Source: Mucilaginibacter sp. L3T2-6 (GTDB lineage: Bacteria; Bacteroidota; Bacteroidia; Sphingobacteriales; Sphingobacteriaceae). From it: a DNA stretch of 64,000 nucleotides. Of the stretch, positions 1 through 8,747 are shown piece after piece. The number at the start of each line of letters is the position of its first letter. Position 1 is the first letter of the stretch. The notes beneath the pieces were generated by a model, which saw only the letters and a list, made by a program, of their open reading frames with translations, was not told the DNA's origin and searched no databases. The stretch is taken from the NCBI RefSeq assembly GCF_030519355.1, contig NZ_JAUMKC010000007.1:124001-188000 (forward strand), in the 5' to 3' direction. The position numbers were made by a program, and so were the translations under genes.

Positions 1-1
1 T

Positions 2-2134
2 TCTTCCGCTAAAGAACTACAGACCGAACAAGCCTTCGATGCCTCGCTTAGTGCGCCACGCATTGGCGAAACCATTAAAGAATTATCAGCGTTCCCGCAC
101 AACGTAGGTTCACCCGGCAGCAAAGCCGTGGCTGAAAAGATACTTGCAAAATATAAAAGCTACGGACTTGATGCGCATTTGGAAGCTTATACCGTATTAT
201 TCCCGACACCAAAAACAAGAGTGCTCGAGCTGACCGGTCCTACAAAATACACTGCCCTGCTGAAAGAGCCTGCGCTTGCAGAAGATGCAACTTCCGGCCA
301 AGCCAACCAATTGCCGACCTATAACGCATGGAGCGGTGATGGCGATGTAACAGCTCCGCTTGTGTTTGTAAACTATGGCCTTCCAGATGATTATGAGACA
401 TTGGCCAAACTGGGTGTGGACGTAAAGGGTAAAATAGTAATCGCAAAATATGGCCGCTCATGGCGCGGGATAAAGCCAAAAGTAGCTTATGAGCACGGTG
501 CGGTAGGGTGCATCATTTATTCGGACCCTAAAGATGATGGCTATACCGCCGGAGATGTATATCCGAAAGGGGCGTACAAGAACGAATATGGCGTTCAGCG
601 TGGTTCTGTAATGGACATGGTGATTTATCCCGGCGACCCGCTTACACCCGGCGTTGGCGCAACCAAAGAAGCGAAACGATTAGACAGAAATGATGCCGTA
701 ACAATATTAAAAATCCCCGTGTTGCCTATCAGCTATCACGATGCGCAGCCTTTGCTTGCTGCTATGGATGGCCAGGTGGCCCCGCGCGACTGGCAGGGCG
801 GACTGCCCATTACCTACCATCTTGGCGCTGGAAAAGCCACCGCTCACCTGAAAATGGAGTTTAACTGGGACATGGTGACTGCTTACGACGTTATTGCCAA
901 AATAAAAGGAAGCAAATACCCCGATGAATGGGTATTGCGCGGCAATCACCACGACGCCTGGGTAAACGGCGCCGGCGATCCTATAAGCGGGCAGTCAGCC
1001 ATGCTGGATGAAGCCAAAGCATTGGGTGATCTGCTGAAAACCGGCTGGAAACCCAAGCGTACCATTATTTATTGCTCATGGGATGGTGAGGAACCGGGCT
1101 TGCTTGGTTCAACTGAATTTGCCGAAGAACATGATAAGGAATTGCAGCAAAAGGCTGTGGTATATATTAATTCTGATGGTAACGGCCGTGGCTTTTTAGG
1201 TACAGGCGGCTCGCAGGCACTCGAGCCTTTCGTGGACGAAATTACTCAGAACGTTACAGATCCGCAGACCAATGTGAGCGTGTTCGACCGCAGAAAAGCA
1301 AAGCAGGCGGTTGACGCTTCATCGGCAAAGGACAAAAAGGAAATACTGGAAAGAAAAACCGGCAAGCTCGAATCACTTGGTTCGGGTTCGGATTATTCAT
1401 CGTTTTTGCAGCACCTGGGTATACCCACACTGGATATCGGCTACGGTGGTGAAGATGGCGGCGGCGAGTATCATTCTATTTATGACTCTTTTGATGATTA
1501 CCGCCGGTTTAAAGACTCGTCATTTAAATACGGCGTAGCCCTGGCACAAACCGCCGGACATGCTGTATTACGAATGGCTGACGCGGATTTGCTCCCGTTT
1601 GATTTCCGTAACCTGCAAACCACCATCGACAAATATGTTACCGAGCTTACTGATCTGGTGGACAAAATGCATGAAAATACTGCTATCGAAAATCAATTGA
1701 TTAAAGCTAATGATTTTGCGCTGGCGGCCGACCCAACTAAACGCGAGCAACTTCCTGTAGCAAAAGACACTGTACCAAGGCTGGATTTTACTACACTGAA
1801 AGCTGCTATGGACACCTTTAAAAAAGCAGCGGATAAACTGGCAACCAAGTGGACGCTGGCATCACAAGATAACAGAGACAATGATAAGCTAAACAAACAA
1901 CTTTACCAGGCGGAACAGCAATTACTTTCTATCGATGGTTTGCCGCGCCGGCCATGGTACCGCCACACTATTTACGCGCCGGGCTTTTATACCGGCTATG
2001 GTGTGAAGACATTGCCGGGTATCCGCGAGGCCATAGAGCAGCGCAATTGGAAAGAAGCGCAGGAGCAGATTGGAGTGGTAGCGGCAAGTATAAATAAGTT
2101 GTCGGTTTATTTGAATACGGCTGCCGGAAGTTGA
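2..2134 (+). CDS. M28 family zinc peptidase with PA and transferrin-receptor-like dimerisation domains (5' partial)
   Basis: The frame is open to the left edge, so the start and signal peptide lie outside the window; the GTG at 128 is internal. The order is that of glutamate carboxypeptidase II-like exopeptidases: a PA domain (KGKIVIAKYGR, then VAYEHGAVGCIIYSDP), an M28 core with zinc ligands in GNHHDAW, DGEEPGLLGS and YHSIYDSFDD, and a C-terminal dimerisation domain with GLPRRPWYRHTIYAPG. Family members remove residues from peptides using two zinc ions. The protein is probably secreted or periplasmic, though this cannot be seen here. The substrate is unknown. A GC-rich hairpin spans the stop codon, and the chitinase gene follows after 106 bp on the same strand. 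Confidence 0.9.
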   Translation, partial: SSAKELQTEQAFDASLSAPRIGETIKELSAFPHNVGSPGSKAVAEKILAKYKSYGLDAHLEAYTVLFPTPKTRVLELTGPTKYTALLKEPALAEDATSGQANQLPTYNAWSGDGDVTAPLVFVNYGLPDDYETLAKLGVDVKGKIVIAKYGRSWRGIKPKVAYEHGAVGCIIYSDPKDDGYTAGDVYPKGAYKNEYGVQRGSVMDMVIYPGDPLTPGVGATKEAKRLDRNDAVTILKIPVLPISYHDAQPLLAAMDGQVAPRDWQGGLPITYHLGAGKATAHLKMEFNWDMVTAYDVIAKIKGSKYPDEWVLRGNHHDAWVNGAGDPISGQSAMLDEAKALGDLLKTGWKPKRTIIYCSWDGEEPGLLGSTEFAEEHDKELQQKAVVYINSDGNGRGFLGTGGSQALEPFVDEITQNVTDPQTNVSVFDRRKAKQAVDASSAKDKKEILERKTGKLESLGSGSDYSSFLQHLGIPTLDIGYGGEDGGGEYHSIYDSFDDYRRFKDSSFKYGVALAQTAGHAVLRMADADLLPFDFRNLQTTIDKYVTELTDLVDKMHENTAIENQLIKANDFALAADPTKREQLPVAKDTVPRLDFTTLKAAMDTFKKAADKLATKWTLASQDNRDNDKLNKQLYQAEQQLLSIDGLPRRPWYRHTIYAPGFYTGYGVKTLPGIREAIEQRNWKEAQEQIGVVAASINKLSVYLNTAAGS

Positions 2135-2147
2135 ATTTCGGCAGCCG
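2118..2147 (+). terminator. Hairpin spanning the stop codon of the M28 peptidase gene
   Basis: Nine-base arms CGGCTGCCG (2118-2126) and CGGCAGCCG (2139-2147) are perfect complements, and three more weak pairs can form inside. The TGA stop at 2132-2134 is in the loop region. No T-tract follows, so this may be a 3'-end stabiliser or Rho-assisted stop rather than a textbook intrinsic terminator. Confidence 0.4.
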
Positions 2148-2240
2148 GTCAACCCGGATAATATACCATACAAGCCTGTAATGAGTGCGAATTCGATTTA
2201 GGGTTTCGCTAAGGATGACAAGGCTTTAGATATAAAAAAA

Positions 2241-3377
2241 ATGAGATTATCCAAAAAAGGCAAGTCGCTCGCTGGCCTGTTACTGCTTTTAATTACGGCC
2301 CTGCCTGCGCTCGCCCAACCCGGCAAACATGTCATCATCGGTTATGTAGGTGGCTTCCACGGATTGATCGATACGACTATGGTGCATGCAAAAAAACTCA
2401 CCCATATTAACTATGCATTCGTCAACGTCAAAAATAACCGGGCTTTCCTGACCAATATCAAGACTGATACTACAAACTTTAAAAACCTGGTGAAGCTGAA
2501 GAAGGATAACCCAAAGCTGAAGGTGTTGATTTCAATCGGTGGATGGGCATGGAGCAAAAATTTTTCGGACGCAGTCTTGACAGATACGTCGCGTACGGCT
2601 TTTGCTGCAAGCGCAGTTGATATAGTAAGAAAATATCATCTTGACGGCGTGGATATAGACTGGGAATACCCTAATGACATAGGTGACGGCAACGTTTTCA
2701 GGTCAGCAGATAAGCAAAATTATACCTTGATGTTTAAGGCTCTGCGCAAGGAGCTTAATAAGCTGGAAAAAGAAACCGGCAACAAAATGTTTTTAACCGC
2801 AGCGGTCGGTGGGTTTAAGCGGTTTACCCTGAATACCGAAATGGACAAGGTTGCCAGATATCTGAACTACATTAACCTGATGAGCTACGACTATTTCCAG
2901 GATAGCTTGCATATATCAGTGCACCATACTAACCTGTACGGCTCGAAGAAATACAACCCGGCATTTGACAGCGGCGACAAAGCCGTTAACGATTTTATGA
3001 CGGCGGGCGTGCCTGCTAAAAAACTGGTACTTGGAGTGGCGTTTTACGGGCATTCTTCGCGGGTGATTGATACTACTGCGAATGGTCTTGGTATAAAAAC
3101 CGATGGTAAAATGCGTGCCGGCGGTTACACATTCATTAAAGACAGCCTGGTTGATAACCCGGCGTCCGGCCTTAAATACTACCGCGACCTGGATGCAGGA
3201 GCACCATATTTATTTAATCCTGTTACCCGGCAGTTTATCACTTATGATGATGAGTGGTCCATCAAAAATAAATGCGATTATGTAAACCGAAAGAAGCTTG
3301 CCGGCGTAATGTTTTGGGAATACAGCTCGGATAAAAAGGAATATCTGCTGGATGAGATCGACAGGGATTTGAAATAG
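2241..3377 (+). CDS. Secreted GH18 chitinase-like glycoside hydrolase
   Basis: This 378-residue protein has a Sec signal peptide (residues 1-26, ending ALPALAQ) and one GH18 TIM barrel. The catalytic DxxDxDxE motif is complete: D135, D138, D140 and the acid/base E142 in LDGVDIDWEYP. The upstream GH18 strand motif is KVLISIGGW, and VMFWEYSSD near the C-terminus is the last barrel strand. GH18 enzymes cleave beta-1,4 bonds between N-acetylglucosamine units by substrate-assisted catalysis. No carbohydrate-binding module is present. It converges with the amino-sugar PTS operon, so supply of GlcNAc or GlcN sugars to that system is plausible. An ENGase-type GH18 activity is possible but less likely given the chitinase-like C-terminus. 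Confidence 0.9.
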   Translation: MRLSKKGKSLAGLLLLLITALPALAQPGKHVIIGYVGGFHGLIDTTMVHAKKLTHINYAFVNVKNNRAFLTNIKTDTTNFKNLVKLKKDNPKLKVLISIGGWAWSKNFSDAVLTDTSRTAFAASAVDIVRKYHLDGVDIDWEYPNDIGDGNVFRSADKQNYTLMFKALRKELNKLEKETGNKMFLTAAVGGFKRFTLNTEMDKVARYLNYINLMSYDYFQDSLHISVHHTNLYGSKKYNPAFDSGDKAVNDFMTAGVPAKKLVLGVAFYGHSSRVIDTTANGLGIKTDGKMRAGGYTFIKDSLVDNPASGLKYYRDLDAGAPYLFNPVTRQFITYDDEWSIKNKCDYVNRKKLAGVMFWEYSSDKKEYLLDEIDRDLK

Positions 3378-3393
3378 CAGCAATGCGGTTTTT

Positions 3394-3422
3394 ATAGCGA
3401 CGGGTTCCCCACCCATCGCTAT
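3394..3422. terminator. Hairpin between convergent chitinase and nagB genes
   Basis: ATAGCGA (3394-3400) pairs with TCGCTAT (3416-3422), followed after one mismatch by GGGT/ACCC around a TCCCC loop. It lies between the two convergent stop codons, as expected for a bidirectional terminator, but there is no T-tract on the downstream side in either direction. Confidence 0.45.
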
Positions 3423-3435
3423 GTAAGAAATGCGT

Positions 3436-4194
3436 TTACCAGTTATAACCCCGCTGCTCAGCATAAGCGGCGATTTTAGAACCGGCATCTGCATCGAGCA
3501 AAATTTCGCAGTTAGGGTGTAGTTGCACTACAGAAGCAGGTATATCGATAGTGACCGGTCCAAGAATAGCCTGCTCGATAATGTCTGCTTTATGTACGCC
3601 TTTAGCTATCAGGACAAGTTTACGGGTCTGCATGATGTTTTTTATGCCACGGGTCAAGCCGCCAAGCTTTGTTTCGGGAGGAACCTGCGTTTCACGGCGC
3701 ACACGGGCTTCAAAATCAGGGTCCATGGGCGACACCCAGGTTTCACTTTCAAACGGCGTACCGGGCTGGTTAATGCCGATATGGCCATTGCTGCCAATCC
3801 CGAGCATCTGCAAATCTGCACCGCCCCGTTCCGCCAAACGTTTTTCGAATAAAAGCGCTTCAGCCACGAAATCATCCGACAATGTTGGCGGCATAATAAA
3901 GTTCTCTTTTGGAATACCCAGAGGACCGGCAATTTGGTTCAGTATCATGGTGTAACAACTCCCTGCATATTCGCGCGACAGGTTGGTTAGCTCATCCACA
4001 TTGAACAGTGTGATTGACGAGACGTCAAACCGGTATTTAGCATAAATTTCTGACACGATACGGTGCATGCCGATGGTAGTTTGCCCGGTAGATAAGCCGA
4101 TTACCGAATTGCGTTTTTCCAACATCTGCGCTATTATACGCCAGGCAGCGGTTACGTCAAACTCTTGCTCGTTTTGGGTTATGGTAATTTTCAT
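3436..4194 (-). CDS. nagB: Amino-sugar-6-phosphate deaminase (NagB/AgaI family)
   Basis: This 252-residue protein is a full-length type-1 glucosamine-6-phosphate deaminase, which converts GlcN6P to fructose-6-phosphate and ammonia. Visible motifs are the phosphate loop LSTGQTTIGMH (34-44), the enolisation aspartate D67 in NVDELTNL, and the ring-opening segment GIGSNGHIGINQPG with N136 and H138. The ring-opening glutamate (E148 of the E. coli enzyme) is Gln143 here, which is unusual. It is the last gene of the PTS operon, one base after the HPr stop, so the imported and phosphorylated sugar is probably an amino sugar. The galactosamine-6-phosphate deaminase AgaI belongs to the same family and also sits with a mannose-family PTS, so GalN is an alternative substrate. 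Confidence 0.85.
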   Translation of the reverse strand: MKITITQNEQEFDVTAAWRIIAQMLEKRNSVIGLSTGQTTIGMHRIVSEIYAKYRFDVSSITLFNVDELTNLSREYAGSCYTMILNQIAGPLGIPKENFIMPPTLSDDFVAEALLFEKRLAERGGADLQMLGIGSNGHIGINQPGTPFESETWVSPMDPDFEARVRRETQVPPETKLGGLTRGIKNIMQTRKLVLIAKGVHKADIIEQAILGPVTIDIPASVVQLHPNCEILLDADAGSKIAAYAEQRGYNW

Positions 4195-4461
4195 TTACAG
4201 GTCTTTTAAGTAATCGTTAAAAAATTGATTAACAGCGCGTTCCGCTTCAACTTGATCTTCTCCCTCTATCATTACGGCGACAGTCTCGCCGCCCTTTATA
4301 TTAAGAGATAACAGGCCAAGCATACTATTCAGCTTCACAGTTTTGCCATCCTTTTTTATGCTGATGGCCGATTTAAAACCTTTCGCTAGTTTAATTAGCA
4401 TCGTTGCGGGCCTTGCGTGTATACCCTGCGGGGCAAGTATTGTATAGTTGTTGGTAATCAT
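4195..4461 (-). CDS. ptsH: PTS phosphocarrier protein HPr
   Basis: HPr carries phosphate from Enzyme I to the EIIA domain. I chose the ATG at 4461 (88 residues) over the in-frame TTG at 4482 because it places the active-site histidine of GIHARPA at exactly residue 15 and the conserved serine of KLNSMLGLLSL at residue 46, as in classical HPr proteins. The gene lies just after ptsI and directly before nagB. Ser46 is the residue targeted by HPr kinase in Firmicutes; no such kinase gene is visible here. Confidence 0.93.
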   Translation of the reverse strand: MITNNYTILAPQGIHARPATMLIKLAKGFKSAISIKKDGKTVKLNSMLGLLSLNIKGGETVAVMIEGEDQVEAERAVNQFFNDYLKDL

Positions 4462-4478
4462 TCTTTTAGGTAATCCAT

Positions 4479-6182
4479 TCAATTAAACTCGGTTAAATAT
4501 TCAATAATGTCTTTAGAATCATGCATTCCCTTTACCCGCTCCCATATCCCTTTCGCTTTTTCCCAACTGTTATCAATTACTACCTGCTTCACCGCCGGTA
4601 TCAAAGCAGCGCTCATCGAAAAATCCTTCAAGCCCATTCCGAGCAGCAGTAAAGTAGCCAAAGGATCTCCCGCCATTTCGCCGCACATACCCACATGGAT
4701 GCTTTGTTTGGCTCCCTGTTCAATCACAAAGCTGATGAGCCGCAATACTGCAGGGTTAAACGGATCGTACAAGTGTGCAATCTTCTCATTCATCCTGTCT
4801 GCCGCAAGGGTGTACTGGCAAAGATCATTTGTGCCAATGCTGAAAAAGTCCACTTCTTTTGCAAGCAAATCGGCCGTTACAGCGGCCGATGGAACTTCAA
4901 TCATAATTCCGGCTTTGATATCGGCTTTAAAACTAACGCGGTCTTGCCGTAATATAGCCTTTGCCTCTTCCAATATATTTTTGGCTAACCTGATTTCGTG
5001 AATATTTGAAATCATGGGAAACATAATTTTTAAGTCACCGAAAACAGAAGCGCGCAAAATGGCTTTGAGCTGGGTAATGAAGATGTCTTTTTGGTCGAGA
5101 CAGATACGAATGGCCCGGTAACCTAAAAAAGGATTTAGCTCGGCAGGCAGGTTAAAATATGACAGATGCTTGTCTCCGCCAATATCGATAGTACGTACAA
5201 CTACCGGGTTGCCTTTTGAATGCAGGGCCACCTGTTTGTAAAATTCAAATTGTTCATCTTCCCGGGGGAATGAATCCCTCCCCATAAAGAGTAATTCCGT
5301 CCGCAGAAGCCCGGCCCCCTCGCCGCCATTTTCAAATACTGCCGGCCAGTCACCGGCATTGGAAATATTGGCTGATAATTTTATCCGTGTGCCGTCGGTG
5401 GTAATTGCAGGAGTATCTTTAAGCGACTTTAGATGTTTCGCTTGTTCTTTAAAAACATCACGCTTTGTTATATGCTGGTTAATTGATTCCTTATCCGGAT
5501 TGACAACAAGCAGGCCTGTGGCCCCGTCAAGTATTATGGCATCACCATTTTTTATTTCTATTAATGCAGAGCCACAGCCCACCACTGCAGGAATTCCTTT
5601 AGCTTTTGCAATAATTGCCGCATGAGATGTTTGACTGCCAATCTGCGTAGCAAAGCCTATTATATTCTTTACATCAAGGGTGATAGCATCTGATGGTGAC
5701 AGATCTTCGGCAATTAAAATGGTACCCGGTTCAAAAGTCGTTTGTTTATTTTCTGCGGATTGATTTAGATTTTTGAGTATCCGATTGCCGATATCTTTAA
5801 TGTCGGCCGCACGGGCACGCATATAGTCGTCATCCATGCTTTCGAAAACCTCAACAAAACCGGCAATCACTTCAAGCAAAGCATCGTTAGCGTTTTTATC
5901 CTGTGCTTCGATTTTGTCAATAACATTACCGCGTATTTCAGGGTCGTTTAGCAGTTCTATTTGGCTATCCAGGATGGCAGAATCTTCTTCGGAAAGAGAG
6001 AGTGTACTTTTGAGTTGCTCCACCTCATGTATAGCGCGCTTAATTGCTGCATCAAATCGAATTGTGTCCGCTACTTTTTCGACTGGTGTAGTCAGCAAAA
6101 TACCAATAAACGAAGGTTCCTTCTTTTGAATTACAAAAGCCTTGCCTATAGCTATGCCCGGTGAAACGCCGATTCCTTTCAT
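4479..6182 (-). CDS. ptsI: PTS Enzyme I (phosphoenolpyruvate-protein phosphotransferase)
   Basis: Enzyme I takes phosphate from phosphoenolpyruvate and passes it to HPr in the cytoplasm. The protein has 567 residues, close to the usual 570-575. The phosphohistidine is H187 in GSQTSHAAIIAKAKG. The PEP-binding C-terminal barrel has DFFSIGTNDLCQYTLAADR and the catalytic C500 in GMCGEMAGDP. The ATG at 6182 lies two bases after the EIICD stop, which implies translational coupling. A full Enzyme I inside a sugar-specific operon, not in a separate pts locus, suggests that this operon supplies all its own PTS parts. Confidence 0.96.
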   Translation of the reverse strand: MKGIGVSPGIAIGKAFVIQKKEPSFIGILLTTPVEKVADTIRFDAAIKRAIHEVEQLKSTLSLSEEDSAILDSQIELLNDPEIRGNVIDKIEAQDKNANDALLEVIAGFVEVFESMDDDYMRARAADIKDIGNRILKNLNQSAENKQTTFEPGTILIAEDLSPSDAITLDVKNIIGFATQIGSQTSHAAIIAKAKGIPAVVGCGSALIEIKNGDAIILDGATGLLVVNPDKESINQHITKRDVFKEQAKHLKSLKDTPAITTDGTRIKLSANISNAGDWPAVFENGGEGAGLLRTELLFMGRDSFPREDEQFEFYKQVALHSKGNPVVVRTIDIGGDKHLSYFNLPAELNPFLGYRAIRICLDQKDIFITQLKAILRASVFGDLKIMFPMISNIHEIRLAKNILEEAKAILRQDRVSFKADIKAGIMIEVPSAAVTADLLAKEVDFFSIGTNDLCQYTLAADRMNEKIAHLYDPFNPAVLRLISFVIEQGAKQSIHVGMCGEMAGDPLATLLLLGMGLKDFSMSAALIPAVKQVVIDNSWEKAKGIWERVKGMHDSKDIIEYLTEFN

Positions 6183-6184
6183 CC

Positions 6185-7759
6185 TTAAGAAAACAGGTGA
6201 ATTAAACTTCCGATAAACCCCAGTGCCAGCAAACCCAACAGCAAGTGCGTTGTCTTAGCGCCATTCTTTACAAAGTAATATACAAGAAAAGTCAGGCCCA
6301 GTGGTATAATAGCCGGTACCACCTGGTCCAGTACGCTTTGCAGGGTTACCGCTGATTTATCGGTGCCAATAGTTATTGGGGTGCTTATACTCATTAAGGT
6401 AGCGGGCATTGCGCCGACTACCATAAGCCCGAGTATAGAGGCGCCTTTCGTCAACCTGTCCATAACGTTGTTTTTTGCGAGATCTTGAAGGAATCTGGTA
6501 CCCGCTTTGTACCCGGTGAATGTCAGATGATATCGCAGCACCAGGTGCGGAACGTTAAATATCAGCAAAAAAACCACCGGCCCCATGATATTGCCCTTAA
6601 TGGCCAGCGATGTACCCACACCGGCAGCAATCACCTTGAAGGTACCCCAGAACAAGGAATCGAACACTCCCGCCAGGGGACCCATCAAGCCAAGTTTAAC
6701 GGAGCTGATAGATTCTGCGTCAAAGGCGGCATCGTTGCTGTTCTGCTCTTCCATTGCAGCGGTAATGCCTAAAATCAATGTTGAACCGTATGGGCTGGTA
6801 TTGAAAAAATTTAAATGTCTTTTCAAGGCAGCCGACATGGCCTCTTTAGTTTTATACAAACGTTTTAACACAGGGATGATGGAAAATGCAAAACCCGTAT
6901 TTTGCCATGTTTCAAAGTTGAAATTGGCCTCCAGCGCCATCGAGCGTAGAAACACATTGCGGATGTCCGAATGGGTAATCTTACCCGTTGCCTGGACATC
7001 TTCTTCAGCGGAAGCCGAAAAATCATCATCATCAACTGCTTTTGGTGTAACCTGCGTAACAAGGACGGCTATCACCACACCCAAACCACCGATAGCAATA
7101 ACCGGTAGTTTTAGATAGGCAGCTAGTATAAAACCAAGGAAGAAGTAGGGCGCAACGGTTTTGTTAAACATCAGGTGCAAAAGCAGGGCAAAGCCAAGCG
7201 CAGGCAGCATGTTGCCGGCAACTGTAAGGCCAGTTTGCACCCATGAGGGTATCATATCTAAAAATGATTTCATCACCGGTCCGCCAAGCATTAAAGCCAG
7301 CAGAATGATGACCCCCATAAATACCGGCCGTAAAATGCCGGAGAAAATATGCAGGCGTTGTATGCCGTTGAAATTACCTTCATCGGCGTATTGATTAAAC
7401 TTTTTATTGAGCACTGCCCTGAACACGAAAAGGCTGCTGATAACCAGTTCAGCCAGTATTGATACCGGCACTGCGATAGCCAGCGCAATGGCCGGTCCTT
7501 TACCGGAGATAATAGCGAATGCCGTGCCCAACACGCCACCGGTAATTACATCAGGAGGGATAGCTGCTCCCACCTTGATATTGCCCATAAATATCAGTTC
7601 GAGTGTCGCGCCGATGATCACACCCTGCTCCAGATCGCCAAGCACTAATCCAACCAGCGGCCCCAATACCAGCGGGCGACTCAACAACGTCGTGCCCAGG
7701 AAGTCCTCCGAGTGGCCGAACATGGCGATAAGTGCGATAAGCAAGTAGGATAAGGTCAT
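6185..7759 (-). CDS. Fused PTS EIIC-EIID membrane permease, mannose/fructose/sorbose family
   Basis: The 524 residues join two subunits that are normally separate. Residues 1 to about 250 match EIIC (ManY/AgaW type): hydrophobic segments with RPLVLGPLVGLVLGDLEQG and GATLELIFMGNIKVGAAIPPD. From about residue 268 the chain matches EIID (ManZ/AgaE type): DIRNVFLRSMALEANFNFE, FNTSPYGSTLILGITAAMEEQ and LMGPLAGVFDSLFWGT, then a C-terminal membrane segment. A charged linker with DDDDFSASAEED joins them. The two parts together form the sugar channel that works with EIIB. The lengths fit one complete EIIC plus one complete EIID, so this is a true fusion. The gene is separated from EIIB by 90 bp holding an inverted repeat. 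Confidence 0.93.
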   Translation of the reverse strand: MTLSYLLIALIAMFGHSEDFLGTTLLSRPLVLGPLVGLVLGDLEQGVIIGATLELIFMGNIKVGAAIPPDVITGGVLGTAFAIISGKGPAIALAIAVPVSILAELVISSLFVFRAVLNKKFNQYADEGNFNGIQRLHIFSGILRPVFMGVIILLALMLGGPVMKSFLDMIPSWVQTGLTVAGNMLPALGFALLLHLMFNKTVAPYFFLGFILAAYLKLPVIAIGGLGVVIAVLVTQVTPKAVDDDDFSASAEEDVQATGKITHSDIRNVFLRSMALEANFNFETWQNTGFAFSIIPVLKRLYKTKEAMSAALKRHLNFFNTSPYGSTLILGITAAMEEQNSNDAAFDAESISSVKLGLMGPLAGVFDSLFWGTFKVIAAGVGTSLAIKGNIMGPVVFLLIFNVPHLVLRYHLTFTGYKAGTRFLQDLAKNNVMDRLTKGASILGLMVVGAMPATLMSISTPITIGTDKSAVTLQSVLDQVVPAIIPLGLTFLVYYFVKNGAKTTHLLLGLLALGFIGSLIHLFS

Positions 7760-7791
7760 TTATATCTCTTCTTTTAATTAGTCTCTTTTTT

Positions 7792-7844
7792 AAGGATCAA
7801 GAACCAGGACTTTTAGAACGCTTTTTTTCTGGCTCTTGACTCTT
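7792..7844 (-). repeat. Imperfect inverted repeat in the EIIB-EIICD intercistronic gap
   Basis: CTGGCTCTTGACTCTT (7829-7844) and AAGGATCAAGAACCAG (7792-7807) can pair over 16 positions with one mismatch and two G-U pairs. The words GACTCTT and GGCTCTT recur in other intercistronic gaps of this window (28874-28955, 38910-38938). In the mRNA it would form a strong hairpin between two PTS genes and could set their expression ratio. Confidence 0.6.
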
Positions 7845-7849
7845 AATAT

Positions 7850-8320
7850 CTATATCAGGCTCTCCACCATCTGTTTTTTTTCAGTGGGTACTTGCCTTAA
7901 TTCCAATTCTATTCCTTTATCCAGAAGATCTTTTATCAGGACGATATCATCATCGCTTACAGCAACCGCCTTCGAGATCAACCGGGTTCCGTCTATCATT
8001 CTTATGCCGCCAAAGTTTATCGATTTAATTTCGGGAACCTGATTCACCATTGCATGGGCATCTTTTACACTGTTCACAATTAAGAAAACCTTTGCACTGC
8101 GGCTTCTTTCATCGTTTAAAAAAGCAGCCGCATCAGCCAACGATTTAATCAGCAGGCGGGTGTTGGCGGGCTTCGCCAGGCCGAAGGTCATCTTTAAAAA
8201 TTCGTCCTTTGCCACCTTGTCATTGGCAATTAACAGGCAGTTTACACCTAGCGCGGGGGTCCATGTAAAAGCCACCTGTCCGTGCACTAACCGGTCGTCT
8301 ATCCTGGTAAGCTTAATCAT
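7850..8320 (-). CDS. PTS EIIB component, mannose/fructose/sorbose family
   Basis: This 156-residue cytoplasmic protein belongs to the PTS EIIB family of ManX-IIB/AgaV/SorB. The phosphohistidine is H13 in RIDDRLVHGQVAFTW, the family signature at the extreme N-terminus. It accepts phosphate from EIIA and phosphorylates the sugar as it passes through EIICD. Its ATG overlaps the end of the EIIA gene by eight bases. The length and the absence of an attached EIIA domain match the single-domain AgaV/SorB arrangement rather than the fused ManX. Confidence 0.93.
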   Translation of the reverse strand: MIKLTRIDDRLVHGQVAFTWTPALGVNCLLIANDKVAKDEFLKMTFGLAKPANTRLLIKSLADAAAFLNDERSRSAKVFLIVNSVKDAHAMVNQVPEIKSINFGGIRMIDGTRLISKAVAVSDDDIVLIKDLLDKGIELELRQVPTEKKQMVESLI

Positions 8321-8747
8321 TCTCGTCTTCTTTTTGTGCGGTTAAAAGCTTATTTACATAGGTAATCTGTTCTTTAGCGCTATCGATAGCGGATGCTATT
8401 GTTTCTTCTATCGGCGTATTAGCATCAGCCATCAGCAGCTCTATCATTAAAGGGAGATTGAATCCTGATACCACATGCACATTACCCTTTAAAGCATGCT
8501 GTAGTATTTGGTTGGTAATGCTGCCGCCCAGTATGTCTGTAAACACAATCAGTTCGTCATCTTCGCTAACTTGTTCCATTACCTGGTTAATCTGTTCTTC
8601 AACACCAATAGCGCCGTCAATATAAGCCTGTATCAAAAACAAGTTATCCGTTGCACCGATGATAATATCCAGCGATGATTTCACCCCCGCGGCAAAAGTA
8701 CCGTGTGTAGCGATCAGAAATTTTCGTGTTTTAGGGCTTATGTCCAT
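8313..8747 (-). CDS. PTS EIIA component, mannose/fructose family
   Basis: This 144-residue cytoplasmic EIIA has the phosphohistidine H15 in IATHGTFAAGVKSSL and the conserved VFTDILGGSITNQIL strand-turn segment. It accepts phosphate from HPr and passes it to EIIB. It is the first gene of the minus-strand operon EIIA-EIIB-EIICD-EI-HPr-NagB. I found no clear TAnnTTTG box directly upstream, and there is no adjacent regulator gene. Confidence 0.93.
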   Translation of the reverse strand: MDISPKTRKFLIATHGTFAAGVKSSLDIIIGATDNLFLIQAYIDGAIGVEEQINQVMEQVSEDDELIVFTDILGGSITNQILQHALKGNVHVVSGFNLPLMIELLMADANTPIEETIASAIDSAKEQITYVNKLLTAQKEDEND

